From positions 1 through 64,000 of the forward strand of contig NZ_JACHOR010000005.1 in NCBI RefSeq assembly GCF_014199945.1: DNA of 64,000 nucleotides, in the 5' to 3' direction. Positions 33,370 to 42,296 of this stretch are shown piece by piece (the first letter of the stretch is position 1; every line of letters starts with the position of its first letter). The notes beneath the pieces were generated by a model, which had not been told where the DNA came from, did no database searches, and saw only the letters and a list, made by a program, of their open reading frames with translations. The position numbers and the translations under genes are program-made. The DNA comes from Brevundimonas variabilis. Lineage in GTDB: Bacteria; Pseudomonadota; Alphaproteobacteria; Caulobacterales; Caulobacteraceae.

Positions 33370-36300
33370 ATGACATTCTCGAAAACGCTCTGCGGGGGCT
33401 CGGCCCTTGCCGTTCTGATGCTGGCTGCCGCTGTGCCAGCGCAGGCCCAGCAGACCACGGCGACCGTCCGCGGCACGATCGTCAGCGAGACCGGTGCTGC
33501 AATCCCGGGTGCCACCGTCGTGGTGACGCACGTCCCGACCGGCACGGACCAGACGATCGTGGCCAACGAGGCGGGCGGGTTCGATGCCCGCGGCCTTCGC
33601 GTCGGTGGCCCGTTCCGCATCACGGCCTCCGCCCCCGGCTATGGCACGCGGACGGTCGAGGACATCTTCCTGGACGTCGGCGACGCCCAGCGCCTGACCC
33701 TGACCCTCGCCAGCGGTGACCAGGTCGAGGACATCATCGTGACGGCCACGCGCGGGGCCCTGAACAGCCAGCTGGCCAATGTCGGCTCGCGCACGACCCT
33801 GCAGCGCGAGGATATCGATGCCGTCGTGTCCGTGCGTCGCGACATCCGCGACATCGGCCGCCGCGACCCCCTCGCCAGCCTCGATTTCGTCAACCGCGGC
33901 ACCGGTCCGTCGGGCGGCCTGTACATCGCGGGCTCGGCCCCGCGCTCGAACCGGATCACGATCGACGGCGTCCGGTCGCAGGACAGCTTTGGCCTCAACA
34001 CCGGTGGCCTCTCGACCAACCGGGGTCCGGTGTCGCTGGAGGCGCTGGAACAGCTGTCGGTCCAGGCCGTGCCCTTCGATGTCGAGGACGGTGACTTCAC
34101 GGGCGGTGCCCTGAACCTGATCCTGCGCTCGGGCTCCAACGATTTCCGCGGCTCGGTCTTCTACAACTACCGCACGACCGACCTTGCCGGCGACACCGTG
34201 CCCAACGTCGGCTTCACCAACAACGACATCCTGCAGGCCCCGCTGACCGGCACGCGCGAGGTCATCAACACCATCGACGAGGACAACTACGGCGGCTTCA
34301 TCTCCGGTCCGATCTGGCGCGACCGGATCTTCTTCGCCGCGTCCTACGAGAAATACGAGAGCTTCGACACCACGGGCACCGGCCCGCTCGGCGCCGGCTT
34401 TGCCAACACCTTCAACCGCATCCCCGGCATCTCGACCGGCGCGGGGGCCAGCCAGGCCGACATCGATCGCGTGCTGGCCAACTGGGCCGGCTATGCCGCG
34501 TCGGCCCGTCTGACGCCCGGTACCGTGGATCTGTCCCAGCCGATCATCGACGAGAAATATTCGCTGAAGCTGGACTGGAACATCATGGACGGCCAGCGGC
34601 TGTCCGCCACCTATCGCCATGCCGAGAGCCAGGTGTCGCGCCGCGGCCCCTCGACTACCAACATCAGTCTGAACTCCAACTGGTACACCCAGCCCGAGGT
34701 CGAGGATAACTACTCGGTCCAGCTGAACTCCCGCTGGACCCCGTCCTTCTCGACCGAGGCGCGGGTCTCGTTCCGCGAATACGCCCGCGACCAGCTGCCG
34801 CCGCAGGGCCAGGGCTTTGCCAACATCTCGATCTGTACCGATGCCACCTCGGTGGGCGCGACCTTCTCCTGCACCGGCGGTACGCCGGCGCTGAACTTCG
34901 GTCCCGACCAGTTCCGCCAGGCCAATGTCCTGCGCACCGAGGAGACCGCTGGCTCCTTCATCGGTACCTTCAGCGGCTTCGAGGGCCATTCGATCAAGGC
35001 CGGCTACCAGTACCGCAACGTCGACATCTTCAACCTGTTCGTCCAGCAGGCGGCGGGCGTCTACTATTTCGACTCGGTGGCGGATTTCGCGGCCGGCCGG
35101 GCCAATCAGCTGTCCTTCGGCAATGCCTTCTCGGGCGTCGCCACCGATGCGGCGGCCGAGCTGGACTATGCGATCCATACCCTGCTGGTCCAGGACACCT
35201 GGGACGTCAACGAGGCCCTGACTTTGAACTACGGCCTGCGCTGGGACACCTATGCCTCGGACGTGAAGCCGACGCTGAACGCCAATTTCGTCAACCGCTA
35301 CGGCTTCAACAACCAGACCACCTATGACGGCATCGACATCCTGATGCCGCGCGTCTCGGCCCGCTACAATGCCGAGACCTTCGAGCTGTCGGGCGGGTTC
35401 GGCCTGGTGTCGGGTGGGGTGCCGGACGTGTTCCTCGGCAACAGCTACGGTGCGACCACCGGGGCCCTGACCAACAGCTTCGCCATCCGCCGCCAGGCCG
35501 ATGGCAGCTTCTTCGACGCCTCGTCCTCGACGGTGATCTCGGCGACCCAGGGGGCGGCCCTGCTGAACCTGGACCGCACCAACGCCAGCTTCATCAACAC
35601 CGCCTCGGCCACGGCACTCGCCATCCTGGCCAATGACAGCGCGACGCGCCGGAACGCCTTCACCAACTCCCTGGCCCCCGGGTTCGAGATCCCGTCGGAC
35701 TGGAAGACCAATCTGTCGTTCAAGACGACGGTTGCCGGGTTCGATCTCGGCATCGACGCGGTCATTACCCGGTCCGAGACCAATGTCGGCTTCCGCGACA
35801 TTCGCGCCCGGCCGCTGACGGTCAACGGCATCCGCCAGGTCACCCCGGACGGCCGCCTGCGCTATGACGGTCTGCAGATCGCGGGAGCGACGCCCGAAGC
35901 GGTGAACGCCAACCGCGCGGCGCAGGGCCTTCCGGTCTCGACCAATCCCGACCTGGCCAACCTCGGCCTGTTCGGCGACATCCAGGCCTATAACCCCGAC
36001 CAGAAGGCCTGGAGCCGGACGATCGCCTTCTCGGCCGGTCGCGAGTGGGGCGGGCTGAACGCCTTCGTTTCCTATGCCCTGCAGGACGCCAGCCAGTACG
36101 GCGGTATCTCCGAGTTCGGCACCACGGCGGGCGGCAATGGCACGTCCGGCAACTACTATGCGGACCAGAGCTTCGACGTCGATCCGAACGCCCCGGCGCG
36201 CGGCGACGCCAACAATCTGATCGAGCGGGCGGCCAAGCTGAACATCAGCTACAAGGCCGAGGTCTTCCCGGGCTGGGTATCGCGCTTCACCCTGTTCGGC

Positions 36301-36906
36301 GAGCGGCGCACGGGTCGTCCGATCAGCTTCCTGATGACCGATCCCGCCGGCAACCGGAACCCGACCTTCGGTGTCAGCCGCGATGACGCCCTGGCCTACA
36401 TCCCCAACCTGTCCAGCCCGGACGCGGCCAATCCTCTGCGCTTCGTCGACTCGAACGGCGTCACGGTCTTCTTCGACAGTCAGGTCTCCGTTGATCGTCT
36501 GAAGGCGCTCGTGGCCCAGTTCGACCTGCCGCAGGGCCGGATCGTTCCCCGCGGCTTTGGCCGCAATCCCGACGTCGACCGGTTCGATTTCCAGTACTCG
36601 CAGGAAATCCCCTCGCCGATCCGCGGCAACAGCCTGCTGTTCACGGTCGATGTCGCCAACATCGGCAATCTGATCAATGAAGACTGGGGCGTGGTGAAGG
36701 AGTTCTCCAACAGCCGCTCGGGCGGTGCGGTGGTCAATGCCCAGTGCGCTACGGCGTCCGGAGTGGCCGCCGGCAATGCCAGCCCGGTCTGCGCCGCCTA
36801 TCGCTACAGCTACACGACCGTCAGTCCCACGACCCTGGCCACGCCTACGGTCGACCAGCAGGCCAGCCTGTGGTCCGTGGTCCTCGGTCTGAAATATCGC
36901 TTCTAG
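33370..36906 (+). CDS. Oar-like TonB-dependent receptor with carboxypeptidase-type N-terminal domain
   Basis: A 1178-residue precursor; ATG at 33370 is chosen because AGGGGGG precedes it and a signal peptide follows (MTFSKTLCGGSALAVLMLAA, cleavage after AQA). Residues about 28-105 form a carboxypeptidase-regulatory/Cna-B-like beta-sandwich (TVRGTIVSETGAAIPGATVV). A TonB box region follows (VEDIIVTATRGA), then the plug (RSNRITIDGVRSQDSFGLN) and a very long barrel ending in LGLKYRF. This is the Oar/SusC-like architecture, used for large ligands or peptides. Substrate unknown; a weak Pho-box-like repeat lies upstream. Confidence 0.92.
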   Translation: MTFSKTLCGGSALAVLMLAAAVPAQAQQTTATVRGTIVSETGAAIPGATVVVTHVPTGTDQTIVANEAGGFDARGLRVGGPFRITASAPGYGTRTVEDIFLDVGDAQRLTLTLASGDQVEDIIVTATRGALNSQLANVGSRTTLQREDIDAVVSVRRDIRDIGRRDPLASLDFVNRGTGPSGGLYIAGSAPRSNRITIDGVRSQDSFGLNTGGLSTNRGPVSLEALEQLSVQAVPFDVEDGDFTGGALNLILRSGSNDFRGSVFYNYRTTDLAGDTVPNVGFTNNDILQAPLTGTREVINTIDEDNYGGFISGPIWRDRIFFAASYEKYESFDTTGTGPLGAGFANTFNRIPGISTGAGASQADIDRVLANWAGYAASARLTPGTVDLSQPIIDEKYSLKLDWNIMDGQRLSATYRHAESQVSRRGPSTTNISLNSNWYTQPEVEDNYSVQLNSRWTPSFSTEARVSFREYARDQLPPQGQGFANISICTDATSVGATFSCTGGTPALNFGPDQFRQANVLRTEETAGSFIGTFSGFEGHSIKAGYQYRNVDIFNLFVQQAAGVYYFDSVADFAAGRANQLSFGNAFSGVATDAAAELDYAIHTLLVQDTWDVNEALTLNYGLRWDTYASDVKPTLNANFVNRYGFNNQTTYDGIDILMPRVSARYNAETFELSGGFGLVSGGVPDVFLGNSYGATTGALTNSFAIRRQADGSFFDASSSTVISATQGAALLNLDRTNASFINTASATALAILANDSATRRNAFTNSLAPGFEIPSDWKTNLSFKTTVAGFDLGIDAVITRSETNVGFRDIRARPLTVNGIRQVTPDGRLRYDGLQIAGATPEAVNANRAAQGLPVSTNPDLANLGLFGDIQAYNPDQKAWSRTIAFSAGREWGGLNAFVSYALQDASQYGGISEFGTTAGGNGTSGNYYADQSFDVDPNAPARGDANNLIERAAKLNISYKAEVFPGWVSRFTLFGERRTGRPISFLMTDPAGNRNPTFGVSRDDALAYIPNLSSPDAANPLRFVDSNGVTVFFDSQVSVDRLKALVAQFDLPQGRIVPRGFGRNPDVDRFDFQYSQEIPSPIRGNSLLFTVDVANIGNLINEDWGVVKEFSNSRSGGAVVNAQCATASGVAAGNASPVCAAYRYSYTTVSPTTLATPTVDQQASLWSVVLGLKYRF

Positions 36907-36943
36907 TGACAGGCTCGGGTGCCCGCGCGGGCGTCCGGCAAAC

Positions 36944-36972
36944 AAAAAGGGGCGGCCCTGCGGGCCGCCCCT
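36944..36972 (-). terminator. Bidirectional terminator between TonB receptor and glsB-like gene
   Basis: AGGGGCGGCCC (36948-36958) pairs with GGGCCGCCCCT (36962-36972). Read on the reverse strand it is followed by TTTTTG. On the forward strand the downstream bases are not T-rich, so the main function is for the reverse gene. Confidence 0.8.
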
Positions 36973-36995
36973 CCATCGTTTCGGCTACAGGTCGA

Positions 36996-37250
36996 TCAGG
37001 CGCGGCGCTTGACCAGGCTCAGCACGAACAGCAGCAGGCAGGCGCCCGCGAAGGCGACCAGCAGGGTCATCAAGTTGAAGCCCCCGACAGCGAGGCCAAG
37101 CAGGTTGCTGGCAATAAATCCGCCCAGCAGGGCGCCGATCACGCCGACGATCAGATTGGTGACGATGCCGTGGCTACGACCCATGACCTTTTCGGCCAGC
37201 CAGCCGGCAACGATGCCGATGACAATCCAGCCAATGATTCCGAGACCCAT
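36996..37250 (-). CDS. GlsB/YeaQ/YmgE-family stress membrane protein
   Basis: An 84-residue protein of the transglycosylase-associated family, made of three hydrophobic segments. The conserved pattern is GWIVIGIVAGWLAEKVMG, then NLIVGVIGALLGGFIA, with a basic end (SLVKRRA). It sits in the inner membrane and is often induced by stress or stationary phase; biochemical role unsettled. It diverges from the XRE regulator at 37423, which may control it. Confidence 0.88.
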   Translation of the reverse strand: MGLGIIGWIVIGIVAGWLAEKVMGRSHGIVTNLIVGVIGALLGGFIASNLLGLAVGGFNLMTLLVAFAGACLLLFVLSLVKRRA

Positions 37251-37382
37251 TTTGTATTCCTTCCAATGTAAGCTCGGCCTCTAAATGCGTCTGCGACAAT
37301 GTGGTTGCGGCGTGGCGCCCGGTCTTGCGTCTGATCCCCTGCAGCGCGAGCGCGGCACGCCCCTTGAACCGTGACAGGCGAG

Positions 37383-37401
37383 CTGTTCCATTTCGGAACA
37401 G
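37383..37401. promoter_or_regulatory. Perfect inverted repeat before the XRE regulator
   Basis: CTGTTCC (37383-37389) and GGAACAG (37395-37401) are perfect inverted arms around ATTTC. It lies 21 bases before the XRE gene and in the divergent gap to the glsB-like gene. Suits an autoregulatory operator. Confidence 0.55.
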
Positions 37402-37422
37402 GATGATCAGGGACATGGGGCC

Positions 37423-37797
37423 ATGGCTGCCGATATCGATCTTCACCTGGGCCGTCGCCTGCGTCGCCGCCGTCGCCTGCTGGGCATGACCCAGCAGCAG
37501 CTCGCCGTTCAGGTCGGCATCCGCTTCCAGCAGATCCAGAAATACGAATGCGGGGCCAACCGCATCTCGGCTGCCCGCCTGTGGCAACTGGCCGAGGCCC
37601 TGGAATCACCGGTCAGCTATTTCTACGACGGCCTGTCCGAGGCGCTGGAACGTCAGGAAGCGGCGGCCAATGGTGGCGAGACCTTTTCCCGCAAGGAAAC
37701 GCTCGACCTGATCCAGGCCTATTACCAGCTGGGCGAACGTCCGCGCCGCCGCCTGCTGGACCTCGCCAAGTCGCTGCATACCGGCGAGGCCGCCTGA
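37423..37797 (+). CDS. XRE-family helix-turn-helix regulator
   Basis: A 124-residue protein. The lambda-repressor-type domain covers residues about 8-70: LGRRLRRRRRLLGMTQQQLAVQVGIRFQQIQKYECGANRIS. The C-terminal part is a helical tail (SRKETLDLIQAYYQLGERPRRRLLDLAKSL-like) seen in small alphaproteobacterial XRE regulators of the Caulobacter/Rhizobium kind. No metabolite-binding cupin domain. The palindrome just upstream is a probable binding site. It may regulate itself and the divergent GlsB-type gene. Confidence 0.9.
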   Translation: MAADIDLHLGRRLRRRRRLLGMTQQQLAVQVGIRFQQIQKYECGANRISAARLWQLAEALESPVSYFYDGLSEALERQEAAANGGETFSRKETLDLIQAYYQLGERPRRRLLDLAKSLHTGEAA

Positions 37798-37962
37798 GGC
37801 CATTCCGGACAGCCGGTTCCGTCAGCCAGGACCGGCACCGTACCCGGACGACCCGTCGCGGCGCTGTTGCCAGAACAGGACATTTCTGACACCGCGCCGT
37901 GACGCCAGCGACGCAGCAGCGGAGCAAGACTCCCCCCGATCCATCTCGATCGGGGGAGACCG

Positions 37963-38802
37963 ATGGACGCGACCCAGCACCTTGTGTTCGAGCCTCGCCC
38001 GGCGAGAACACTGCACAGCGGGCCCCTGGGCCGGGCCGTGCGTGCGATCCGGCGGATAGCCCGACGCGGGCGTGTCGGTATCTCTGCCCGCCTCTGTGCC
38101 GGTGAGCCGGTCTGTCTCGCTCTATGGGCGACACTGTTCTTGACAGCGCTGTTTCTCGTGCTCCCCTCCGTCGACCTTGCGGTGAGCGACACCTTCTATC
38201 AGGCGGGGGCAGGGTTCTGGCTGTCCGAAAATCCCTTTCTCCGGGCCCTCCGCAAGAGTTCCAGTGTCGTCATGGGGGCAGTCCTGATCGCCGCCGTGGG
38301 CGCGATGATCCAGGCCAGCCGGGGCGAGGGACACCGCGCGGCCGTTCTGGCGCGCAAGGGCGGGTTTCTGCTCCTGGGGTTTGCGCTCGGGCCGGGCCTT
38401 CTGGTGAACGGCGTGCTCAAGAGCCTGTGGGGCCGGCCTCGCCCGGTACATATCCAGCCCTTTGGCGACGATGTGGCCTATGAGCCGGTCTGGCGGATCA
38501 GCGAGGCCTGCGCCTCCAACTGCTCGTTCGTGTCGGGCGAGTCCTCCTCCGCCGCCTGGATGGTGGCGGCGCTGGTGCTGGTGCCCCGGCGCTGGCGGCT
38601 GGCCGTGGGCGTGCCGCTGACCCTTTACGCAACCCTGCTGTCGCTCAACCGGATCGCCTTCGGGGGCCATTTCCTTTCGGACGTCCTGCTGTCCTGGAGC
38701 CTGACGGCGCTCGTCATGGGTCTGACGTGGCGGCTCGTGGTCGCAGCACCGGCAGTGGCGCGCGTCCGACGCCTGGCCCCGGCCGATGCCGTGACGGCAT
38801 GA
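37963..38802 (+). CDS. PAP2-family membrane phosphatase
   Basis: A 279-residue integral membrane protein with a basic N-terminus and about six hydrophobic segments. The three PAP2 motifs are recognisable but varied: KSLWGRPRP (K-x6-RP), CSFVSGESSSA where PSGH becomes VSGE, and NRIAFGGHFLSD in place of SR-x5-H-x3-D. The SGE form occurs in lipid-phosphatase branches related to LpxE-type enzymes, so a lipid or undecaprenyl pyrophosphate substrate is plausible. ATG at 37963 lies after GGGGGAGACC, a fair ribosome site. No partner gene is evident. Confidence 0.85.
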   Translation: MDATQHLVFEPRPARTLHSGPLGRAVRAIRRIARRGRVGISARLCAGEPVCLALWATLFLTALFLVLPSVDLAVSDTFYQAGAGFWLSENPFLRALRKSSSVVMGAVLIAAVGAMIQASRGEGHRAAVLARKGGFLLLGFALGPGLLVNGVLKSLWGRPRPVHIQPFGDDVAYEPVWRISEACASNCSFVSGESSSAAWMVAALVLVPRRWRLAVGVPLTLYATLLSLNRIAFGGHFLSDVLLSWSLTALVMGLTWRLVVAAPAVARVRRLAPADAVTA

Positions 38803-38878
38803 CGTTTGTCCCGGTTCGGCGACGGAACCTCTGCGGTTTCCGATCGCTGCCTAGTCTCAATCCACAGGAGCGGCATTC

Positions 38879-39286
38879 ATGAGCATTCTCGGCAAGATCC
38901 TCGGCGGCATTTTCAAGAAGAAGGATGCCCCCGCCCAGCCGGCCCCGACCACGGCTCAGGCTCCAGCCCCGACGCCGGTGCAGGCCCCGGTCGTCACGGC
39001 CGCCGCCGCGACCTCGCCCCAGCCCGAGCCGGTCGATGTCGCGGGCATCCTCGACTTCATGAACGCCCAGCGGGACCAGAAACTGAACTGGCAGACCTCG
39101 ATCGTCGATCTGATGAAACTGGTCGGCCTGGAAAGCTCGCTGGCGGAGCGCAAGGAGCTGGCGGACGAACTGGGCTATACCGGCGACAAATCCGACAGCG
39201 CTTCGATGAACATCTGGCTGCACAAACAGGTCATCCAGAAGATCATCGACAACGGGGGCCAGATGCCCCGCGACATGACGCCTTGA
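38879..39286 (+). CDS. DUF3597 protein
   Basis: A 135-residue protein. It starts MSILGKILGGIFKKKDA, has an Ala/Pro/Thr-rich linker (about residues 18-50), and ends in the DUF3597 domain: VDVAGILDFMNAQRDQKLNWQTSIVDLMKLVGLESSLAERKELA-type helices, with SASMNIWLHKQVIQKIIDNGG. This resembles a LysM-less, YgaU-related small domain of unknown function. AGGAG lies upstream. It is immediately followed by dnaX. Confidence 0.88.
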   Translation: MSILGKILGGIFKKKDAPAQPAPTTAQAPAPTPVQAPVVTAAAATSPQPEPVDVAGILDFMNAQRDQKLNWQTSIVDLMKLVGLESSLAERKELADELGYTGDKSDSASMNIWLHKQVIQKIIDNGGQMPRDMTP

Positions 39287-39338
39287 TCTGTGCCGCGAGG
39301 GGATGCGCGATCGCATCCTCTCGCGCTATGACTGGCGG

Positions 39339-41183
39339 ATGAGCGACGCCGATCCGAATCCCGACGGCCCTCCCTGGGAGGAAGACGAACCCGCCGAGGT
39401 CATCGAGCGGGACGACAATACCGACGACATGTTCGGCGGACCCGCCGCTGCAGCGGCCGTTGCACCTGTCGCCGACGCTCCTGTCCCTGTCGCTGCAGCA
39501 CCGCAGATCGAGGCAGCGTCTGACGAGGCCTATACCGTCCTCGCCCGCAAATACCGGCCGCGCACCTTCGAGGACCTGATCGGTCAGGAGGCCATGGTCC
39601 GGACCTTGACCAATGCCTTTGCCACCGGCCGGATCGCCCATGCCTTCATGCTGACGGGTGTGCGGGGGGTCGGAAAGACCACCACCGCCCGGCTTCTGGC
39701 GCGCGCCCTGAACAACGAGACCGACGTCATCGACCGCCCGTCGCTGACCCTGACCGCCCACGGTCGCCACGACGCCTCCATCATGGCCGGCCAGCATATG
39801 GATGTGGTCGAGATGGACGCCGCGTCCCACACCGGGATCGACGGCATCCGCGACATCATAGAGAGCGTCCGCTACGCCCCGGTCGAGGCGCGCTACAAGG
39901 TCTATGTCCTCGACGAAGTCCACATGCTGTCGAACCAGGCGTTCAACGCCCTGCTGAAGACGCTGGAAGAGCCGCCGCCGCACGCCAAATTCATCTTCGC
40001 GACCACCGAGATCCGCAAGGTGCCGGTCACGATCCTGAGCCGGTGCCAGCGGTTCGACCTGCGTCGGGTCGAGCCCGACATCCTGGTCGAACACCTGTCC
40101 CGGATCGCGGGCCGGGAGGGCATGTCGGTCGAGGCGGATGCCCTGGCCCTGATCGCCCGCGCCGCCGAGGGGTCGGTTCGCGACGGCCTGTCGCTGCTGG
40201 ATCAGGCCCTGGTCCAGGGCGAGCGCGGCCAGCCGGTGCGGACCGAGGTCGTGCGCGACATGCTGGGTCTGGCCGATCGCAGCCAGACCATCGCCCTGTT
40301 CGAATGCATCATGGCCGGTCGCACGCCCGAGGCGCTGGAGAGCTTCCGGACCTTGTACGGCTACGGGGCCGATCCGATCCAGGTCACCAATGATCTGCTG
40401 GAACACTGCCACGCCGCCTCGGTGGCCAAGATGCTGGGGCCGGACGCGACGCGGCTGCCCGGCGATCAGGCCAAGGCTCTGGCGGCGCTGGGAGCGGCGA
40501 TTTCCGCCGGCACACTGTCGCGGACCTGGTCGATGCTGCTGAGGGCGCTGGACGAGGTCCGGCGCGCCCCGAACCCGGCCGATGCCGTGGAAATGGCCAT
40601 CGTGCGGCTGGCCTATGCGGCCGACCTGCCCGGTCCCGAGGAGGCGCTGAAGAAGCTTCAGGGTGGCGAGCCGCTCGGGGGCGGCTCCGGCGGCGGGGCA
40701 GCACCGCGCGGCGGAGGGGGTGGCGCTTCGGCCCAGGCAGCACCGCGCGCAGCCGCAGCCCCCGCCCTGCCGGATCCCCAGACCTTCGAACAGACCGTCG
40801 CCCTGATCGGCGAAAAGCGGGAGATCAGCCTGCAGATGGACGTGCAGCGCTACGTCCGGCCGGTCTCGTTCAAGCCCGGCCAGCTGACCTTCGAACCGGC
40901 TGAGGGGGCCCCGGCCAACCTGGCCCCGCGTCTGGCCTCGCGGCTCAAGGAATGGACAGGGCGCCAGTGGTTCGTCATCGCCAACGGCCAGGGCGGCGGC
41001 GAGACCCTGATCGAGGGTGAACGCCGCAGCCGCGCCGCCGAACGCGCGGCCATCGAGGCCGACCCCTTCGTCATGGCTGTCATGGAGGCCTTCCCCGGCG
41101 CCACCATCGGCGAGGTCAAGACCCTGGCCCCCGCCGTCGAAATGCCCGCCATCCCCGACGAGATGGCCGACGAGGACGATTGA
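39339..41183 (+). CDS. dnaX: DNA polymerase III subunits gamma and tau
   Basis: A 614-residue clamp-loader ATPase if started at 39339; an ATG at 39303 would add 12 residues. An acidic Ala/Pro-rich N-terminus precedes YRPRTFEDLIGQEAMVRTL. Walker A is GVRGVGKTTTARLLARAL, Walker B is YVLDEVHMLS and the sensor region is LKTLEEPPPHAKFIFATTEIRKVP. The zinc module normally found after Walker A (four Cys) is absent: the ALNNETDVIDRPSLTLTAHG stretch has no Cys. The Gly-rich linker (about 440-475) and the C-terminal domain follow. No frameshift site was identified, so only the long form is evident. Confidence 0.95.
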   Translation: MSDADPNPDGPPWEEDEPAEVIERDDNTDDMFGGPAAAAAVAPVADAPVPVAAAPQIEAASDEAYTVLARKYRPRTFEDLIGQEAMVRTLTNAFATGRIAHAFMLTGVRGVGKTTTARLLARALNNETDVIDRPSLTLTAHGRHDASIMAGQHMDVVEMDAASHTGIDGIRDIIESVRYAPVEARYKVYVLDEVHMLSNQAFNALLKTLEEPPPHAKFIFATTEIRKVPVTILSRCQRFDLRRVEPDILVEHLSRIAGREGMSVEADALALIARAAEGSVRDGLSLLDQALVQGERGQPVRTEVVRDMLGLADRSQTIALFECIMAGRTPEALESFRTLYGYGADPIQVTNDLLEHCHAASVAKMLGPDATRLPGDQAKALAALGAAISAGTLSRTWSMLLRALDEVRRAPNPADAVEMAIVRLAYAADLPGPEEALKKLQGGEPLGGGSGGGAAPRGGGGGASAQAAPRAAAAPALPDPQTFEQTVALIGEKREISLQMDVQRYVRPVSFKPGQLTFEPAEGAPANLAPRLASRLKEWTGRQWFVIANGQGGGETLIEGERRSRAAERAAIEADPFVMAVMEAFPGATIGEVKTLAPAVEMPAIPDEMADEDD

Positions 41184-41188
41184 AAGAA

Positions 41189-41220
41189 CCGCTCATCCCG
41201 GTGAAAGCCGGGATGAGCGG
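41189..41220. repeat. Single copy of the dispersed hairpin repeat (possible bidirectional terminator)
   Basis: CCGCTCATCCCGG (41189-41201) and CCGGGATGAGCGG (41208-41220) pair perfectly around a TGAAAG loop. The arms match those of the repeat at 31090-31217. It lies between the convergent dnaX and nitroreductase genes, where it could end both transcripts. Confidence 0.8.
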
Positions 41221-41226
41221 AAATCC

Positions 41227-41817
41227 TCAGATGATCGAGGCCGCTTCCTCGAAATCGAGGCGAGGCGAGCGGGGGTACAGGTTCTCGTCATTGCCGTAGC
41301 CGAGATTGATGATGAAATTCGGCTCGACGGTCGTGCCGTCGAAGAATTCCTTCTTCACACCCGCCATGTCGAAGCCGGACATCGGTCCGCAATCCAGACC
41401 CAGGGCCCGGGCGGCGAGGATCAGATAGCCGGCCTGCAGCGTGCCATTGCGGAACGCGGCCTCGCGGCGGCCCTCTTCGGTCGGGAACCAGCTGGCGGCG
41501 TCGGCGTGGGGGAAAAGCTTCTTCATGAAGGGCCGGAACTCGACCTCATGGGCGACGATGACGGCCACGGGGGCCTGCCGCGTCTTCTCGCGATTGCCCT
41601 CGCTCATCAGCGGCAGGAGCCGGGCCTTGCCCTCTTCCGAGGTCACGAACACGAAGCGGGCGGGGCTCATGTTTGCCGAGGTCGGGCCGAATTTGGTCAG
41701 GTCGTACAGCTGCCGCAGCAGGGCTTCGGGCACGGGCGTATCGGTCCAGCCATTGCGGGTGCGCGCCTCGGTCAGGATCTGGGCGAGGGCGGCGGAGTCG
41801 AGCGGCGTGGCGGGCAT
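41227..41817 (-). CDS. RutE-like nitroreductase (malonic semialdehyde reductase family)
   Basis: A 196-residue FMN flavoprotein if started at 41817 ([15 protein letters not shown]); an ATG at 41835 is possible. The family motifs are [66 protein letters not shown] and [18 protein letters not shown]. In the RutE group the enzyme reduces malonic semialdehyde to 3-hydroxypropionate in pyrimidine breakdown. No rut genes are nearby, so the physiological substrate is unproven. It sits on the opposite strand inside the usual dnaX-ybaB-recR neighbourhood. Confidence 0.88.
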   Translation of the reverse strand: MPATPLDSAALAQILTEARTRNGWTDTPVPEALLRQLYDLTKFGPTSANMSPARFVFVTSEEGKARLLPLMSEGNREKTRQAPVAVIVAHEVEFRPFMKKLFPHADAASWFPTEEGRREAAFRNGTLQAGYLILAARALGLDCGPMSGFDMAGVKKEFFDGTTVEPNFIINLGYGNDENLYPRSPRLDFEEAASII

Positions 41818-41948
41818 GGGAAAGAAGGCCTTCATCTGAAACTGTGTCGGTGACGGAATACGATATAGAGCTCCGCGCGGTGGACGCAATCGTTGTCGTG
41901 TCACACCCGCCCCTGTCGCAACGGATCGGAACCGCTTATCTAGGCTCC

Positions 41949-42278
41949 ATGAAAGACCTTACCCAACTCATGCAACAGGCCCAGGCGATGCAGCAGAAGC
42001 TGCAGGAGGCCCAGGCGAAGATGGCCGAGACCCAGGCCGAGGGCACCTCCGGCGGCGGTCTCGTGACCGTGGCCCTGAAGGGACCTGGCGAGATCACGTC
42101 CGTGAAGATCGACGACAGCCTGCTGGTCGCCGGCGAGGGCGAGATCCTGGCCGACCTGATCATTGCCGCCCATGCCGATGCCAAGCGCCGGCTGGACGAG
42201 GTCAACGGGGCTTTGATGCGCGAAGCCGCCGGACCCATGGCCGGGATGAACATCCCCGGCATGCCCAAGCTTTTCTGA
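41949..42278 (+). CDS. YbaB/EbfC-family nucleoid-associated protein
   Basis: A 109-residue protein starting [20 protein letters not shown] at 41949. A coiled-coil first helix rich in Gln/Met, then [21 protein letters not shown] and a C-terminal helix with Met/Pro/Gly residues ([13 protein letters not shown]) match the family exactly. Dimers bind DNA and compact the nucleoid. It is 18 bases before recR, the conserved pair found beside dnaX. Confidence 0.93.
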   Translation: MKDLTQLMQQAQAMQQKLQEAQAKMAETQAEGTSGGGLVTVALKGPGEITSVKIDDSLLVAGEGEILADLIIAAHADAKRRLDEVNGALMREAAGPMAGMNIPGMPKLF

Positions 42279-42296
42279 TCGGCCGATCCGCCCAGG

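Noticed and set aside
33310..36945. Very long reverse-strand frame opposite the Oar-like receptor
   Set aside because: It mirrors the codon structure of a high-GC gene; its protein has no domains, and the forward frame has clear signal peptide, TonB box and barrel end.
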